This document shows positions 1 to 13,116 of a stretch of DNA of 64,000 nt, piece after piece; within the stretch, counting starts at the first letter, position 1; the number at the start of each line of letters is the position of its first letter. The notes beneath the pieces were generated by a model. That model was not told where the DNA came from and searched no databases. It saw nothing but the letters and a program-made list of their open reading frames with translations. The DNA lies in the NCBI RefSeq assembly GCF_001884065.1, contig NZ_MACH01000116.1, positions 186,001 to 250,000 of the forward strand. The letters run 5' to 3'. Position numbers and translations under genes: made by a program. This DNA is from Bacillus proteolyticus (GTDB lineage: Bacteria > Bacillota > Bacilli > Bacillales > Bacillaceae_G).

Positions 1-685
1 TCAATTGCTTCTGGTACATCTTTTGGATCTCCAGGTCCATTACTTAACATAATTCCATCTGGGCTAAGGCGTAAAATCTCTTCTGCTGTTGTATTGTAAG
101 GTACTACAATTACATCACAGTCACGCTTATTTAATTCTCGTAAAATACCATGTTTCATTCCGAAGTCTACAAGTACAACACGATGACCACGACCTGGACT
201 TGGATATGGATCTTTTGTTGATACACGTTTTACATGATCTGTAAAGACAGTTGCTTTCAATTGGCTAACGATGTCCTCTACATCCACATCCATATTGCAA
301 AGACGTCCGCGTAATGTACCGTATTGACGAATTTTTCTCGTTAATTTTCTCGTATCAATTCCTGCTAATCCTGGGATGTTTCTTCCTTTTAAGTAATCAT
401 TTAACGAAATTTCATTACGGAAGTTTGATGGGTGATCACAAATTTCGTTTACGATTAAACCATTTACAGATGGGTGAATTGATTCAAAATCGTCACGGTT
501 AATGCCGTAGTTTCCGATTAATGGGTACGTAAATGTTACAATTTGACCGCAATATGATGGATCAGATAATGTTTCTTGATATCCAGTCATTCCTGTTGTA
601 AATACAACCTCACCTGACTTTTCGATTTCTCCTCCGAAACCTTTTCCAATTAATACTGTTCCATCTTCTAAGATAAGTTGTCTTT

Positions 686-689
<4 letters not shown>
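1..689 (-). CDS. carA: Carbamoyl-phosphate synthase small subunit, pyrimidine-specific (partial)
   Basis: Glutamine-hydrolysing small subunit of carbamoyl phosphate synthase, which feeds ammonia to the large subunit for the first step of UMP synthesis. The gene runs off the left edge, so only about 229 N-terminal codons are present. I read [20 protein letters not shown] at the start, the [11 protein letters not shown] segment typical of the small-chain N-terminal domain, and the beginning of the glutamine amidotransferase domain with SNGPGDP near residue 220. The catalytic Cys lies outside the window. The ATG overlaps the pyrC stop as ATGA, showing translational coupling. Its place after pyrC makes this the pyr-operon copy (pyrAA in B. 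subtilis), not the arginine copy. Confidence 0.95.
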
Positions 690-2879
<2,190 letters not shown>

Positions 2880-2934
2880 TCATCTTTCTGATTTTATGTT
2901 ATCACTTTTGTATTTATATAACAATATCTGCATA

Positions 2935-3005
2935 AAAATACCCTAGTCGTGTGAGACTAGGGTGCAAGGAAGAAGCCCCCCTTCTCTGTCTCACAGGACT
3001 GAATT
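2935..3005 (-). promoter_or_regulatory. PyrR attenuator 3, pyrP-pyrB interval
   Basis: Reading the minus strand, the PyrR-binding loop AGTCCTGTGAGAC (3000-2988) is followed by an intrinsic terminator: arms CCCTAGTC (2962-2955) and GACTAGGG (2948-2941), then TATTTTTAT. With UMP bound, PyrR is known to hold the anti-antiterminator hairpin so that the terminator forms. The loop matches the known AGUCCNGNGAGRY-type consensus. Confidence 0.9.
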
Positions 3006-3017
3006 AAAAGGTTGTTT

Positions 3018-4301
3018 TTATGAAGCAATCTGCTTAGATTGTTTTACTTGTTTTGTTTCTGGTAGTAGTAGATTTAACAGTACACCTATAATTGCTGCTA
3101 GTGCCATTCCTTCTACTTGGAATGATTCACCTACGTGTAGTACCGCCCCACCAATACCGATTACTAGTATAACTGATGCAATCATTAAGTTTCGTTTGTC
3201 GCTTAAGTCTGTTTTATCATCTACCATCATGCGCAAACCGCTTGATGCGATTACACCGAATAGTAAGATTGATACACCACCCATAACCGGTGTTGGAATC
3301 GAATGAATCAGTGCTGAAATCTTCCCGATAAATCCAAACATGATTGCGAACACTGCTGAACCGATGAATAAGTATACACTGTATGCTCTCGTAATTGCTA
3401 GCACACCTATGTTTTCACCGTACGTTGTATTCGGTGGTCCACCTATTAGTGATGCGATCAATGTTGCTATCCCATCACCGAATATTGAACGGTGTAAGCC
3501 TGGTTTTTCAATCAAATCTCTTTTAATAACATTTCCTAGTACAATTTGATGTCCGATATGTTCTGAAATTGTTACTAGTGCAACTGGTACCATTAAAAGT
3601 ACAATCTTCCACGAGAACTCCGGAGTGTATGTTACAAACGGTACTGTGAAATCTGGTACAACAAACCATTTTGCCTCAGCTACCGGCTTTAAGTCTACTA
3701 GCCCTTGGAAGTAAGCGAAGATATATCCGCCGATGATGCCAAGCAGTACTGGTATGATGCTGAAAAATCCTCTTCCGAATATAGAGCAGATAATTGTAAT
3801 TGCTAATGTTACTAATGCTACTGAAAAGTGTGTAAAGCTATACTTGCCATCTGCACCGTTCATCGCCATATTAACTGCTGTATGTGCTAAAGCTAGACCG
3901 ATTACCATTACTACCGGACCAACTACGATCGGCGGAAGTAATTTCATAATCCACTCTGATCCAGATTTCTTAATTCCGATTGAGATTAAGATGTATACAA
4001 GTCCTGCTAGCATTCCACCAAGCATTGCTGCTCCAGGTCCACCTGCTGTTTTTGCTGTAATAATTGGTGCAATAAAGGCGAATGATGATCCTAAATATGC
4101 TGGTACTTGACCTTTCGTTATAAGAAGAAACGCTAGCGTTCCTAATCCACTTGATATTAAAGCTACTGATGGATTCAGTCCTGTTAAAAACGGAACAAGC
4201 ACTGTTGATCCAAACATCGCGAACAAATGTTGTATACTTAATAATAACCATTTTCCCGGTTTCGGTACTTCATGAATGTCTAACACTGGCTTTTGTTCCA
4301 T
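3018..4301 (-). CDS. pyrP: Uracil permease
   Basis: Polytopic membrane importer of uracil, of the nucleobase:cation symporter 2 (UraA) family, 427 residues. Many hydrophobic segments are visible from residue 18 on (FAMFGSTVLVPFLTGLNPSV). The family segments GGPPNTTYGENIG near residue 275 and TPVMGGVSILLFG near residue 320 are present. The C-terminus is polar and Lys/Gln-rich. It lies between pyrR and pyrB, with an attenuator on either side, so import and synthesis are switched together. A clear GGAGG precedes the ATG. Confidence 0.95.
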   Translation of the reverse strand: MEQKPVLDIHEVPKPGKWLLLSIQHLFAMFGSTVLVPFLTGLNPSVALISSGLGTLAFLLITKGQVPAYLGSSFAFIAPIITAKTAGGPGAAMLGGMLAGLVYILISIGIKKSGSEWIMKLLPPIVVGPVVMVIGLALAHTAVNMAMNGADGKYSFTHFSVALVTLAITIICSIFGRGFFSIIPVLLGIIGGYIFAYFQGLVDLKPVAEAKWFVVPDFTVPFVTYTPEFSWKIVLLMVPVALVTISEHIGHQIVLGNVIKRDLIEKPGLHRSIFGDGIATLIASLIGGPPNTTYGENIGVLAITRAYSVYLFIGSAVFAIMFGFIGKISALIHSIPTPVMGGVSILLFGVIASSGLRMMVDDKTDLSDKRNLMIASVILVIGIGGAVLHVGESFQVEGMALAAIIGVLLNLLLPETKQVKQSKQIAS

Positions 4302-4334
4302 TGTTACATCCTCCTTCAGTTATAATCTTTGCAA

Positions 4335-4436
4335 TAAAAAAACTCTTTGTGCCTGTGCACAAAGAGTCCTATACTTTCGTATGCCAAATTTGACATATGA
4401 AAGCCAAGACCCTTTGGCAGCCTCACAGGACTACAT
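4335..4436 (-). promoter_or_regulatory. PyrR attenuator 2, pyrR-pyrP interval
   Basis: On the minus strand the PyrR loop TAGTCCTGTGAGGCT (4433-4419) precedes a strong terminator with perfect 11-bp arms, ACTCTTTGTGC (4367-4357) and GCACAAAGAGT (4352-4342), a 4-base loop and a T-run (TTTTTTATT). The architecture is the same as in the other two pyr leaders. Confidence 0.92.
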
Positions 4437-4447
4437 TTAAAAGGGCT

Positions 4448-4993
<546 letters not shown>

Positions 4994-5029
4994 CTACACC
5001 TCCAAGCTTTTTTCTTGCGTGAGAGTAAT

Positions 5030-5140
5030 GGTATAAAAAAAGTCCTCTCAACGTGTGCAAGAGGACTTTTGAAAAAAGGGTACAACATACCCTAAGTATT
5101 TCAAACCGTTACCTTCTCAACCTCACGGGGCTGTGTTAAA
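5030..5140 (-). promoter_or_regulatory. PyrR attenuator 1, pyrR leader
   Basis: Minus strand: PyrR loop CAGCCCCGTGAGGTT (about 5133-5119), then a possible antiterminator region, then the terminator AAAAGTCCTCT (5070-5060) pairing with AGAGGACTTTT (5048-5038) followed by a T-run. This is the first of three PyrR-controlled terminators in the operon. Confidence 0.9.
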
Positions 5141-5162
5141 GGATCATTATTTAACTGTTGTC

Positions 5163-5191
5163 AGTATCTCAGTTTTCTTACGATTTGTCAA
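5163..5191 (-). promoter_or_regulatory. Sigma-A promoter of the pyr operon
   Basis: Minus strand TTGACA (5191-5186), 17-base spacer, GATACT (5168-5163). It lies directly after the rluD stop, placing transcription start near 5156, just before the PyrR leader. The near-consensus sequence implies strong initiation, with control left to attenuation. Confidence 0.8.
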
Positions 5192-5193
5192 TA

Positions 5194-6102
5194 CTATTTC
5201 CGTAAAATATTTAGTGCTTCTTCAAACACTTCTGGAATCGGTGCTTCAAACTCAATATATTCACCAGTACGAGGGTGATCGAAACCTAAAATTCCTGCAT
5301 GAAGTGCTTGCCCATTCAGATCTAATGTTTTCTTCGGACCATACTTTGGATCCCCTGCAAGTGGATAACCAATATATTTCATATGAACACGAATTTGGTG
5401 CGTACGTCCCGTTTCTAAGCGACATTCTACAAGTGTAAAGTCTTTAAAGCGTTCTAACACTTGGAAGTGCGTAACAGCATTCTTACCATTTTCATCAACT
5501 GTCATACTTTGACGCTCTTTCTTATCACGACCAATTGGCGCATCAATTGTTCCTTTATCATGTGGAATTACACCGTGTACAATCGCTTTGTAGCGTCTTG
5601 TTACTGTTTTTGCTACAAGTTGATTTACAAGTGATTCGTGCGCCATATCATTTTTAGCAACCATTAATAGTCCAGATGTATCTTTATCAATACGATGCAC
5701 GATACCAGGACGCATTACACCGTTAATACCTGATAGGTCTGTACAATGATGCATAAGTCCGTTTACAAGCGTACCGCTTGTGTGTCCTGGTGCCGGATGC
5801 ACAACCATACCACGTGGCTTATTTACAACGAGTACATCTGCATCTTCATAATAAATTTCTAAATTCATATCTTCCGGTTGAATATCTAACTCTTCTGGGT
5901 CAGGAATTGTTACTGTAATTTCATCATTTCCTTTTACTTTATAATTCCCTTTAACTGATTTCCCATTTACTGTCACAACGGCATCTTTAATCCATTGCTG
6001 TACTTGTGAACGTGACCATTCACTGTTTATTTCTGCAACGAATTTATCAATTCGCTCGCTTTTTTGTTCTTCTGCAACTGTTACTTGTACTACTTCACTC
6101 AT
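5194..6102 (-). CDS. rluD: 23S rRNA pseudouridine synthase, RluD family
   Basis: Isomerises uridines to pseudouridine in 23S rRNA (YlyB in B. subtilis). An N-terminal S4 RNA-binding domain (about residues 15-75, RIDKFVAEINSEWSRSQVQQWI) is followed by the RluA-type catalytic domain. The catalytic Asp is D139 in HRIDKDTSGLL. Length of 302 residues is normal. AAGGAG precedes the ATG; the start lies 4 bases from the lspA stop, so the two are co-transcribed. Confidence 0.94.
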   Translation of the reverse strand: MSEVVQVTVAEEQKSERIDKFVAEINSEWSRSQVQQWIKDAVVTVNGKSVKGNYKVKGNDEITVTIPDPEELDIQPEDMNLEIYYEDADVLVVNKPRGMVVHPAPGHTSGTLVNGLMHHCTDLSGINGVMRPGIVHRIDKDTSGLLMVAKNDMAHESLVNQLVAKTVTRRYKAIVHGVIPHDKGTIDAPIGRDKKERQSMTVDENGKNAVTHFQVLERFKDFTLVECRLETGRTHQIRVHMKYIGYPLAGDPKYGPKKTLDLNGQALHAGILGFDHPRTGEYIEFEAPIPEVFEEALNILRK

Positions 6103-6106
6103 TCAA

Positions 6107-6622
<516 letters not shown>

Positions 6623-6689
6623 TCACAATGAACCTTTATAGAAGAATAAAATAAATTAAAAAAAGGTAACATAATATCGTTGTGCGTAT

Positions 6690-7019
6690 TCATACATTTA
6701 CCTTTTCATAGAAAAATTCATGAATCGTACGAGCAGTCGGCATTGTTTTCATTTGTTTTGTAGGAATCGCTCTCCCAGTTTCTTCACAAATACCGTACAT
6801 ATCTATTTCCATTTTAAACAATGCACGTTCTACATCTTTTAAATCTTCTTTTATATCATGTAATAGCAATTTTTTCTTTATCTCTTCCTTTATTTCATAT
6901 CCAAGCTCCCCGCTAAACTCTGTATCATATTTGTGCATGACTTCTTTAGCTAGTCTCTCTTGCAACTCTTTTCTCATCAATTGCAATTCTTCTTTTATTT
7001 CCATATATATTTCATTCAC
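6690..7019 (-). CDS. ylyA: DksA/TraR-like protein YlyA
   Basis: Small 109-residue protein of the DksA/TraR type, lying between ileS and lspA exactly as ylyA does in B. subtilis. The N-terminal half is a charged helical hairpin (MRKELQERLAKEV, EIKEEIKKKLL). The C-terminal GICEETGRAIP segment matches the zinc-finger region, but only one of the usual four cysteines remains. Start is GTG, 9 bases after GGGAGG. In B. subtilis YlyA is linked to sporulation or RNA polymerase binding; that role here is inference. Confidence 0.75.
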   Translation of the reverse strand: MNEIYMEIKEELQLMRKELQERLAKEVMHKYDTEFSGELGYEIKEEIKKKLLLHDIKEDLKDVERALFKMEIDMYGICEETGRAIPTKQMKTMPTARTIHEFFYEKVNV

Positions 7020-7152
7020 GTGTACATTCCTCCCAGCTGCAATGTACGATTAGTGTGTCCGAAATTCTCACGCTTACCTCACACACATTTTTCCTTCATA
7101 GGAAAGAGAGTGGAAATTATTTCAATATATCATCAACGAAAAAAACAAAAAA

Positions 7153-7185
7153 ACTGACTGCACTTACTCGCAGTCAGTTTTTTAT
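7153..7185 (-). terminator. Terminator after ileS
   Basis: Arms ACTGACTGC (minus strand, 7178-7170) and GCAGTCAGT (7161-7153) flank an 8-base loop and are followed by TTTTTTTGTTTTT on the minus strand. It ends the ileS transcript before ylyA. Confidence 0.85.
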
Positions 7186-9950
7186 TATTTTACATAGTTT
7201 TCTTTAACAACTGTTGCACAACGCTCACACAATGTTTCATGTTCTGCATCTTTACCAATTGTCTCTGAAACAACCCAACAACGTTCACACGTCTCACCTG
7301 TCGCCTGTGCTACAACTACAGCTGTATGCTCATACTTTGGTGCTTCTGTTGGCGCTTCTTCAATTGTACCACCAAGTTTATACTCAGAGACGATGAATAA
7401 TTGCTTTAAGTCTTCGCTAATAGACTCTAACATAGCCTTCATTTCTGCAGTTGGATATAGCGTAATGCTCGCATTTAATGACTTACCAATTACTTTCTCA
7501 TTACGAGCTACTTCTAAAGCTTTTAATACGTCATCACGTAATGTCATAAATGCATCCCATTTTGCTCTTAACGCTTCTGAACCCTCTACTTCTGCAGCTT
7601 CTGGCATATTAGTTAACTGTACGCTTTCTTCTTCTGCACCAGGAACATATGGCCATACTTCATCAGCTGTATGAGGTAAGATTGGCGTTACAAGTTTCGT
7701 TAATGCAACAAGAACATCATATAATACAGTTTGAATTGCACGACGATCCGCGTGATCTGCACCTTCAATGTATAAAATGTCTTTTGCAAAGTCTAAGTAG
7801 AATGAACTTAGATCAATTGTACAGAAGTTGTGAATCGCATGATATACAGCAGCAAAGTCATATGTTTCATATGCATCTTTTACTTTTGTAATTAAATCAT
7901 TTAACTTCACTAACATGTAACGATCTACTTCACGAAGTTCAGCTACCGCTACTGTATTTTCACTTGGATTAAAGTCATCTAAGTTTCCTAATAAGAAACG
8001 GAATGTGTTACGGATTTTACGATACACTTCTGCTACTTGTTTTAAAATATCATCTGAGATACGTACATCAGATTGATAGTCAACAGAAGATACCCATAAG
8101 CGTAAAATGTCTCCGCCTAATTGATCCATAATTTTCTTCGGTACGACGATGTTTCCAATCGACTTACTCATTTTACGTCCTTCACCATCTAGTACGAAAC
8201 CATGGCTTAGTACGCCTTTATATGGAGCTTTACCAGTTACAGCAACTGCTGTTGATAATGAAGAGTTAAACCAACCACGATACTGGTCAGATCCTTCTAA
8301 ATATAAATCGGCTGGACGTTGTAAGTCTTCGCGCTCTTCTAATACCGCTTGGTGAGAAGAACCTGAATCGAACCATACATCCATGATGTCTGTTTCTTTA
8401 CGAAATTCACCATTTGGGCTACCTGGATGTATAAATCCTTCTGGTAATAAATCTTTCGCTTCACGCTCGAACCATACGTTAGAACCGTGTTCACGGAATA
8501 AATCTGCTACATGGTTAATTGTTTCATCCGTAATAATTGGGTCACCATTCTCTGCATAGAATACAGGAATTGGCACACCCCATGCACGCTGACGAGAAAT
8601 ACACCAGTCACCACGGTCACGAACCATATTATGAAGACGAGTTTCTCCCCATGCTGGTACCCATTTTGTTTCCGCAACAGCTTCTAATAACTCTTTACGG
8701 AATGCTTCAATAGATGCAAACCACTGTGCCGTCGCACGGAAAATAATTGGTTTTTTCGTTCTCCAATCATGTGGGTATGAATGCGTAATGAATGTTAGTT
8801 TCAGTAACGCGCCTACTTCTTCTAATTTTTCTGTAATTGGCTTGTTAGCTTTATCATAGAATAAGCCTTCAAATCCAGGTGCTTCATTTGTTAATACACC
8901 TTTATCATCAACTGGGCAAAGTACTTCTAATCCATACTTTTTACCAACAACGAAGTCATCTTCCCCGTGTCCTGGTGCTGTATGAACACAACCTGTACCT
9001 GCATCTGTTGTTACGTGATCTCCTAGCATAACTAATGAATCACGATCGTAGAATGGGTGTTTTGCAACTGTATACTCAAGTTCGCTACCTTTTACCGTTT
9101 TCACAACTTCAGCATTTTCCCACTCTAACGTTTTCGCAACTGTCTCAAATAATTCAGAAGCGATAATATATTTCTCGTCATTTTCTTTTACAATGCTATA
9201 TTCAAGCTCTGGATGAACAGAAATACCTAAGTTTGCAGGTAATGTCCAAGGAGTTGTTGTCCAAATGATAAATTTCTCATCACCTTCTAATACGTTCTTT
9301 CCGTCTTTTACAGGGAACGCTACATAAATAGATGCTGATTTTTTATCTTGGTATTCAATTTCAGCTTCTGCTAAAGCAGACTCACTTGTTGGAGACCAGT
9401 AAACTGGTTTTTGCCCTTTATAGATGTAACCTTTTTTCGCCATATCACCAAACACTTTAATTTGTTGTGCTTCATAAGCTGGCTCTAAAGTAATATATGG
9501 ATTATCCCAATCTGCACGTACACCTAGACGCTTAAATTGTTCACGTTGACGTTCTACTTGTTCATATGCATACTCTGCACATAACTTACGGAACTCAGCA
9601 ACTGTCATTTCTTTACGTTTTACACCTTTATTCGTTAATGCTTGTTCGATTGGTAAACCGTGCGTATCCCAACCCGGAACATATGGTGCACTGAAACCAG
9701 TCATTGACTTATAGCGAACAATAAAGTCTTTTAACACTTTATTTAATGCATGTCCCATATGAATGTCACCATTCGCATATGGAGGTCCATCATGCAATAC
9801 AAATAAAGGACGGCCTTTTGTATGTTCTTGTACTTTTTCATAAATATTCATTTCAGCCCATTTTTCTTGCATTGCAGGCTCACGTTTTGGTAAATTCCCA
9901 CGCATTGGGAACTCTGTTTTTGGCATTAGTAATGTATTTTTGTACTCCAT
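7185..9950 (-). CDS. ileS: Isoleucyl-tRNA synthetase
   Basis: Class I aminoacyl-tRNA synthetase charging tRNA-Ile. The HIGH-type motif is HMGH at residues 64-67 ([12 protein letters not shown]), and [10 protein letters not shown] is near residue 592. The C-terminal zinc finger has two CERC pairs (CERCWVV and LCERCATV). With ATG at 9950 the length is 921, the usual bacterial size; AAGGAGG is 8 bases before it, so an in-frame TTG two codons upstream was rejected. A T-box leader controls it. Confidence 0.97.
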   Translation of the reverse strand: MEYKNTLLMPKTEFPMRGNLPKREPAMQEKWAEMNIYEKVQEHTKGRPLFVLHDGPPYANGDIHMGHALNKVLKDFIVRYKSMTGFSAPYVPGWDTHGLPIEQALTNKGVKRKEMTVAEFRKLCAEYAYEQVERQREQFKRLGVRADWDNPYITLEPAYEAQQIKVFGDMAKKGYIYKGQKPVYWSPTSESALAEAEIEYQDKKSASIYVAFPVKDGKNVLEGDEKFIIWTTTPWTLPANLGISVHPELEYSIVKENDEKYIIASELFETVAKTLEWENAEVVKTVKGSELEYTVAKHPFYDRDSLVMLGDHVTTDAGTGCVHTAPGHGEDDFVVGKKYGLEVLCPVDDKGVLTNEAPGFEGLFYDKANKPITEKLEEVGALLKLTFITHSYPHDWRTKKPIIFRATAQWFASIEAFRKELLEAVAETKWVPAWGETRLHNMVRDRGDWCISRQRAWGVPIPVFYAENGDPIITDETINHVADLFREHGSNVWFEREAKDLLPEGFIHPGSPNGEFRKETDIMDVWFDSGSSHQAVLEEREDLQRPADLYLEGSDQYRGWFNSSLSTAVAVTGKAPYKGVLSHGFVLDGEGRKMSKSIGNIVVPKKIMDQLGGDILRLWVSSVDYQSDVRISDDILKQVAEVYRKIRNTFRFLLGNLDDFNPSENTVAVAELREVDRYMLVKLNDLITKVKDAYETYDFAAVYHAIHNFCTIDLSSFYLDFAKDILYIEGADHADRRAIQTVLYDVLVALTKLVTPILPHTADEVWPYVPGAEEESVQLTNMPEAAEVEGSEALRAKWDAFMTLRDDVLKALEVARNEKVIGKSLNASITLYPTAEMKAMLESISEDLKQLFIVSEYKLGGTIEEAPTEAPKYEHTAVVVAQATGETCERCWVVSETIGKDAEHETLCERCATVVKENYVK

Positions 9951-9995
9951 GCTCAATTCCTCCTTACATGTATAAAAGAAAGACCTAAAAAACGG

Positions 9996-10245
9996 AATAA
10001 AAAAGAGACTTTCTCATCCCAAAAGGGACGAGAAAGTCTCCCGCGGTACCACCCTAGTAGATCCTATACATATGTATAAAATCCTCTTTATATTCTTAAC
10101 GCGAATATACGCCTACGCTTACTTCATTTGTTCAGCGCGGAACTCCAGGGTGATATTCCCATTATCTCCTTATCCTGAGCTTACACCGTCCTCAGTTCGC
10201 TATATAAGGTATGAAAAAGGTACTTATCCCTATCTTCGTTTTTCT
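9996..10245 (-). promoter_or_regulatory. T-box leader of ileS
   Basis: The conserved T-box sequence (minus strand GGGTGGTACCGCGGG, 10054-10040) is present, and it directly precedes a terminator with 16-base complementary arms (10040-10025 and 10020-10005) and a T-run. Upstream, the specifier-loop region reads GGGAATATCACCCTGG (10161-10146), offering ATC, an isoleucine codon, at 10154-10152. Uncharged tRNA-Ile would pair there and with the T-box bulge to give antitermination. The leader fills the gap between ileS and divIVA. Confidence 0.93.
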
Positions 10246-10265
10246 TAATAAATATGTTGTTTAAA

Positions 10266-10294
10266 ATTATATGTAATAATGAGAAAAACGTCAA
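10266..10294 (-). promoter_or_regulatory. Sigma-A promoter of the ileS T-box transcript
   Basis: Minus strand TTGACG (10294-10289), 17-base spacer, TATAAT (10271-10266). The start would fall near 10258, just before the T-box stem I. The -35 overlaps the downstream edge of divIVA closely. Confidence 0.8.
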
Positions 10295-10296
10295 GC

Positions 10297-10803
10297 TTAC
10301 ACTGTTTCTTCTTTTTTCAACAGCTCATCTACTTCGTCTTCTAACTCAATTAACTTATCCCAATCATCGTTGTTTAACATTTCAAGCTGTGTTTCTAATA
10401 GCATACGGAAACGAGTTCGGAATACTTTTGCTTGTTTTTTTAATTCTTCAATATCAAATGCAACTTTTCTTGATTTTACTAACGCTTCGTTAATGATACG
10501 ATCCGCATTCTTTTCAGCTTCACGTACAATTAATTTCGCTTCTTTTTGCGCATTACGTTTTACTTCTTCCGCTGCTTCTTGTGCAACAACGATAGATTTG
10601 TTTAGCGTATCTTCAATATTAGAAAAATGATCTAACTTTCCTTCTAATTGCGCAACCTTTTCTTCTAAAGCTTTTTTCTCACGAATGACTAATTCATAAT
10701 CTTTGATGATTTGATCAAGAAACTCATTTACTTGATCTTCATCATAGCCACGGAATCCGCGACCAAATTCTTTGTTATGAATATCTAATGGTGTTAACGG
10801 CAC
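10297..10803 (-). CDS. divIVA: Cell division / polarity protein DivIVA
   Basis: Membrane-curvature-sensing coiled-coil protein of poles and septa, 168 residues. The lipid-binding N-terminal domain is clear (LTPLDIHNKEFGRGFRGYDE, then DQVNEFLDQIIKDYE), followed by long coiled coil (residues 30-150). GTG start with GGAGG upstream. It ends the ylm-sepF cluster, as in B. subtilis. It is known to place division inhibitors and to anchor the chromosome origin at the pole in sporulation. Confidence 0.95.
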   Translation of the reverse strand: MPLTPLDIHNKEFGRGFRGYDEDQVNEFLDQIIKDYELVIREKKALEEKVAQLEGKLDHFSNIEDTLNKSIVVAQEAAEEVKRNAQKEAKLIVREAEKNADRIINEALVKSRKVAFDIEELKKQAKVFRTRFRMLLETQLEMLNNDDWDKLIELEDEVDELLKKEETV

Positions 10804-10893
10804 AACGCCACCTCCAAGTAGTTATCTAAATTTCCTCTTTTAATTATATCTTTTCTTCGACAAAATAGGAGGATTTCCTGCTAAAAAAACCAA

Positions 10894-11661
10894 TCATTTT
10901 AGTATACCATACAAAATTCTCCATTTGTCGCGCTTCGTTCTACCTTCTACAGAAAATATTTTACTTCTTCCGTATCCTCTAACCGAGAATACATCCCCTG
11001 GAAAACATTCATACGCAGTTTGCTCTACTGTTTTCCAATTGACTTTTACTAAGCCGCCTTTTATAAGAGGCTGTACTTTCTGCCTGGATATATGTAGCAT
11101 TTCAGCTAACAAAACATCTAGACGAAGTGACGAAACTGTTCCAGATTTTTCTCCCCACTTTTCACCTACACGCAAAATTTGTTCTGCTTGTACAGGCGCG
11201 AGAGATACTTTCACTTTCCCTATTGATTGTAAGTTCATTTCAATATACGATGCAACTTCTTTTGCAACTGCAATTTGGGCACGATTTTCTTGAAGCAAAA
11301 TATCACCACATTTTTCTCTTGTTAAACCAAGTGACATAAATGCACCTAATATTTGCCTGTGTTCTAGCGTGTAAAATTTGGAAGGATAGTCAATTTCTAA
11401 TACTTCTATTTGAAATTCCTCTTCATTTAATTCTAGATAGTCTGGATAAATTAGTGCTCTTTTTCGTTCAGATTCAGGCATCGCACCATCAAAGCGTACA
11501 GCAACCTCTCCTTGCCCTATTACCATAGAGACAATTTGTTGCTGTCTTGGATCAAGAAAATCTGTTAACTTGACTTGATGGTACTCAGCCGCCTGTTTCC
11601 ACTCTAATACTTTATCCACAAAGACCTCTTCATCAGGTCTAAAATGCTCGTAGATGCTCAT
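10894..11661 (-). CDS. ylmH: S4-domain RNA-binding protein YlmH
   Basis: 255-residue protein with a C-terminal S4 RNA-binding domain (about residues 180-240, RLDVLLAEMLHISRQKVQPLI). Family members bind stalled large ribosomal subunits and rescue translation (the RqcP/YlmH family). It sits between ylmG and divIVA. The ribosome site is weak, so the ATG at 11661 is the best but not a certain start. Function is from family knowledge. Confidence 0.88.
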   Translation of the reverse strand: MSIYEHFRPDEEVFVDKVLEWKQAAEYHQVKLTDFLDPRQQQIVSMVIGQGEVAVRFDGAMPESERKRALIYPDYLELNEEEFQIEVLEIDYPSKFYTLEHRQILGAFMSLGLTREKCGDILLQENRAQIAVAKEVASYIEMNLQSIGKVKVSLAPVQAEQILRVGEKWGEKSGTVSSLRLDVLLAEMLHISRQKVQPLIKGGLVKVNWKTVEQTAYECFPGDVFSVRGYGRSKIFSVEGRTKRDKWRILYGILK

Positions 11662-11676
11662 GCAAGTAACCTCTTA

Positions 11677-11940
11677 TTATAAGAAATAGCGGAATAAACT
11701 TACTAAACCATTTGTAGCAAGCTTTAACGCAAGAATCGCAACGATTGGAGAGATGTCAATCATACCAAGTGGCGGAATAAACCTGCGAAATGGTTCTAAA
11801 TATGGTTCACAAATACGTGCAAGGAACTCTCCAAAAGTTGATTCCTTTGCACCAGGAAACCATGATAGGAGAATGTAAATAATAAGTGCCCACGAGTAAA
11901 TCTCGATAGCATAAAGTAAAACTGTTAAAACTGTTGCCAT
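11677..11940 (-). CDS. ylmG: YggT-family membrane protein YlmG
   Basis: 87-residue protein with two hydrophobic segments (residues 4-24 and 60-85) around a loop with the family motif [17 protein letters not shown]. YggT/YlmG proteins are membrane proteins linked to division-site or membrane organisation. It begins 6 bases after the sepF stop. The precise role is unknown. Confidence 0.88.
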   Translation of the reverse strand: MATVLTVLLYAIEIYSWALIIYILLSWFPGAKESTFGEFLARICEPYLEPFRRFIPPLGMIDISPIVAILALKLATNGLVSLFRYFL

Positions 11941-11946
11941 GGCGTA

Positions 11947-12417
11947 TTACCACCTCTTTATATTTGTTTCTTCTTCTTCACCGAACAACTCTGAAATTGC
12001 ACCAACAATATCTACATTTTCAGGTGTACACATAAATGTTTTCGGTCCTATTTTTTGAATATCCCCGCCTATAGCGTATACAGTACCACTTAAAAAGTCA
12101 ACGATACGCACCGCTTGATCTGTAGACATTCTTTGCAAATTAATTACAACAGCTCGTCTACCTTTTAAGTGATCCGCAATCCCTTGTGCTTCCGAATATG
12201 TGCGCGGTTCTAGTAAAACAACTTTTGAAGATTGCTTCGCCGTTTCAATGCTCACAACATTTTGTTTCGGTTGCACTTTTGCAAACGGAACATCCTGTTT
12301 TTCTGGGGGATCTTGTTGCTTTTTCATGTCTGTTTGCTCCTTTTCATAACTATATTGAGCTGCTTCTTTTTCTTCTGGTGTGTCAAAAAAGAAGTATTTT
12401 ACTTTTGACCAACTCAT
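11947..12417 (-). CDS. sepF: Cell division protein SepF
   Basis: FtsZ-bundling membrane anchor of the Z-ring, 156 residues. An N-terminal amphipathic helix ([12 protein letters not shown]), a polar Gln/Lys-rich linker (residues 25-60) and the C-terminal SepF domain ([20 protein letters not shown], then VVINLQRMS) are visible in order. It lies in the ylm cluster downstream of ftsA-ftsZ, with which it works, and can partly replace FtsA in B. subtilis. Confidence 0.95.
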   Translation of the reverse strand: MSWSKVKYFFFDTPEEKEAAQYSYEKEQTDMKKQQDPPEKQDVPFAKVQPKQNVVSIETAKQSSKVVLLEPRTYSEAQGIADHLKGRRAVVINLQRMSTDQAVRIVDFLSGTVYAIGGDIQKIGPKTFMCTPENVDIVGAISELFGEEEETNIKRW

Positions 12418-12436
12418 AATAATATTCTCCTTCCTT

Positions 12437-13111
12437 TTACGCTTTCCCTACTAAAATCGTGCCCAAACGAATATATGTAGCCCCTTCTTCAATTGCAATC
12501 GTGTAATCATTGGACATTCCCATTGATAATTCTTCACATGGCGCATGTAACAACTCTAGCTCTTGCACCTCTGCTTGTAACATACGTAATTCCTTAAAGC
12601 AGCGACGAATATCTTCCTCTTCAGCTGTAAAAGGCGCCATTGTCATTAGTCCAACCACTTCAATTTTATCAAATTCTTGCAAACTTTGAATAAATGGAAT
12701 TGCTTCTTCTATCGCTAATCCTTGCTTTGATTCTTCTGATGATGTTTTCACTTGAATAAAGCATTTAATTTTCTTTTCAGCGCGTTTTTGAATTTCTTTT
12801 GCAAGCGAAAGGCGATCTAATGAATGTAAATAATCAATCTCGTTAATGATTTCTTTTACTTTCCTCGTTTGCAATGAGCCAATAAAATGCCAATTCACTT
12901 TTGAACCGAAATGCTCGTATTTTTGTAAGAAACCTTCATTTCTATTTTCACCTAAATCAATAATTCCCGCTTCAATTACTTCGTTTGTTTTTTCAATCCC
13001 TACAGTTTTTGTAACTGCAACGAGCTTAATATCTTTCATCGAACGTCCAGCTCGTGCACAAGATTCTTTAATTGCTTCGTTTACAGCTGCTAAATTCCCT
13101 TGCACTGTCAC
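12437..13111 (-). CDS. ylmE: PLP-binding homeostasis protein YlmE (YggS family)
   Basis: Single-domain alanine-racemase-fold protein that binds pyridoxal phosphate and affects amino acid homeostasis. The PLP lysine is K35 in [19 protein letters not shown] and [10 protein letters not shown] are family motifs. I chose the GTG at 13111 (224 residues), which lies 10 bases after AAGGAGG. A GTG at 13120 is only one base from the SD, and the ylmD stop overlaps that codon. Confidence 0.92.
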   Translation of the reverse strand: MTVQGNLAAVNEAIKESCARAGRSMKDIKLVAVTKTVGIEKTNEVIEAGIIDLGENRNEGFLQKYEHFGSKVNWHFIGSLQTRKVKEIINEIDYLHSLDRLSLAKEIQKRAEKKIKCFIQVKTSSEESKQGLAIEEAIPFIQSLQEFDKIEVVGLMTMAPFTAEEEDIRRCFKELRMLQAEVQELELLHAPCEELSMGMSNDYTIAIEEGATYIRLGTILVGKA

Positions 13112-13116
13112 TTGCT

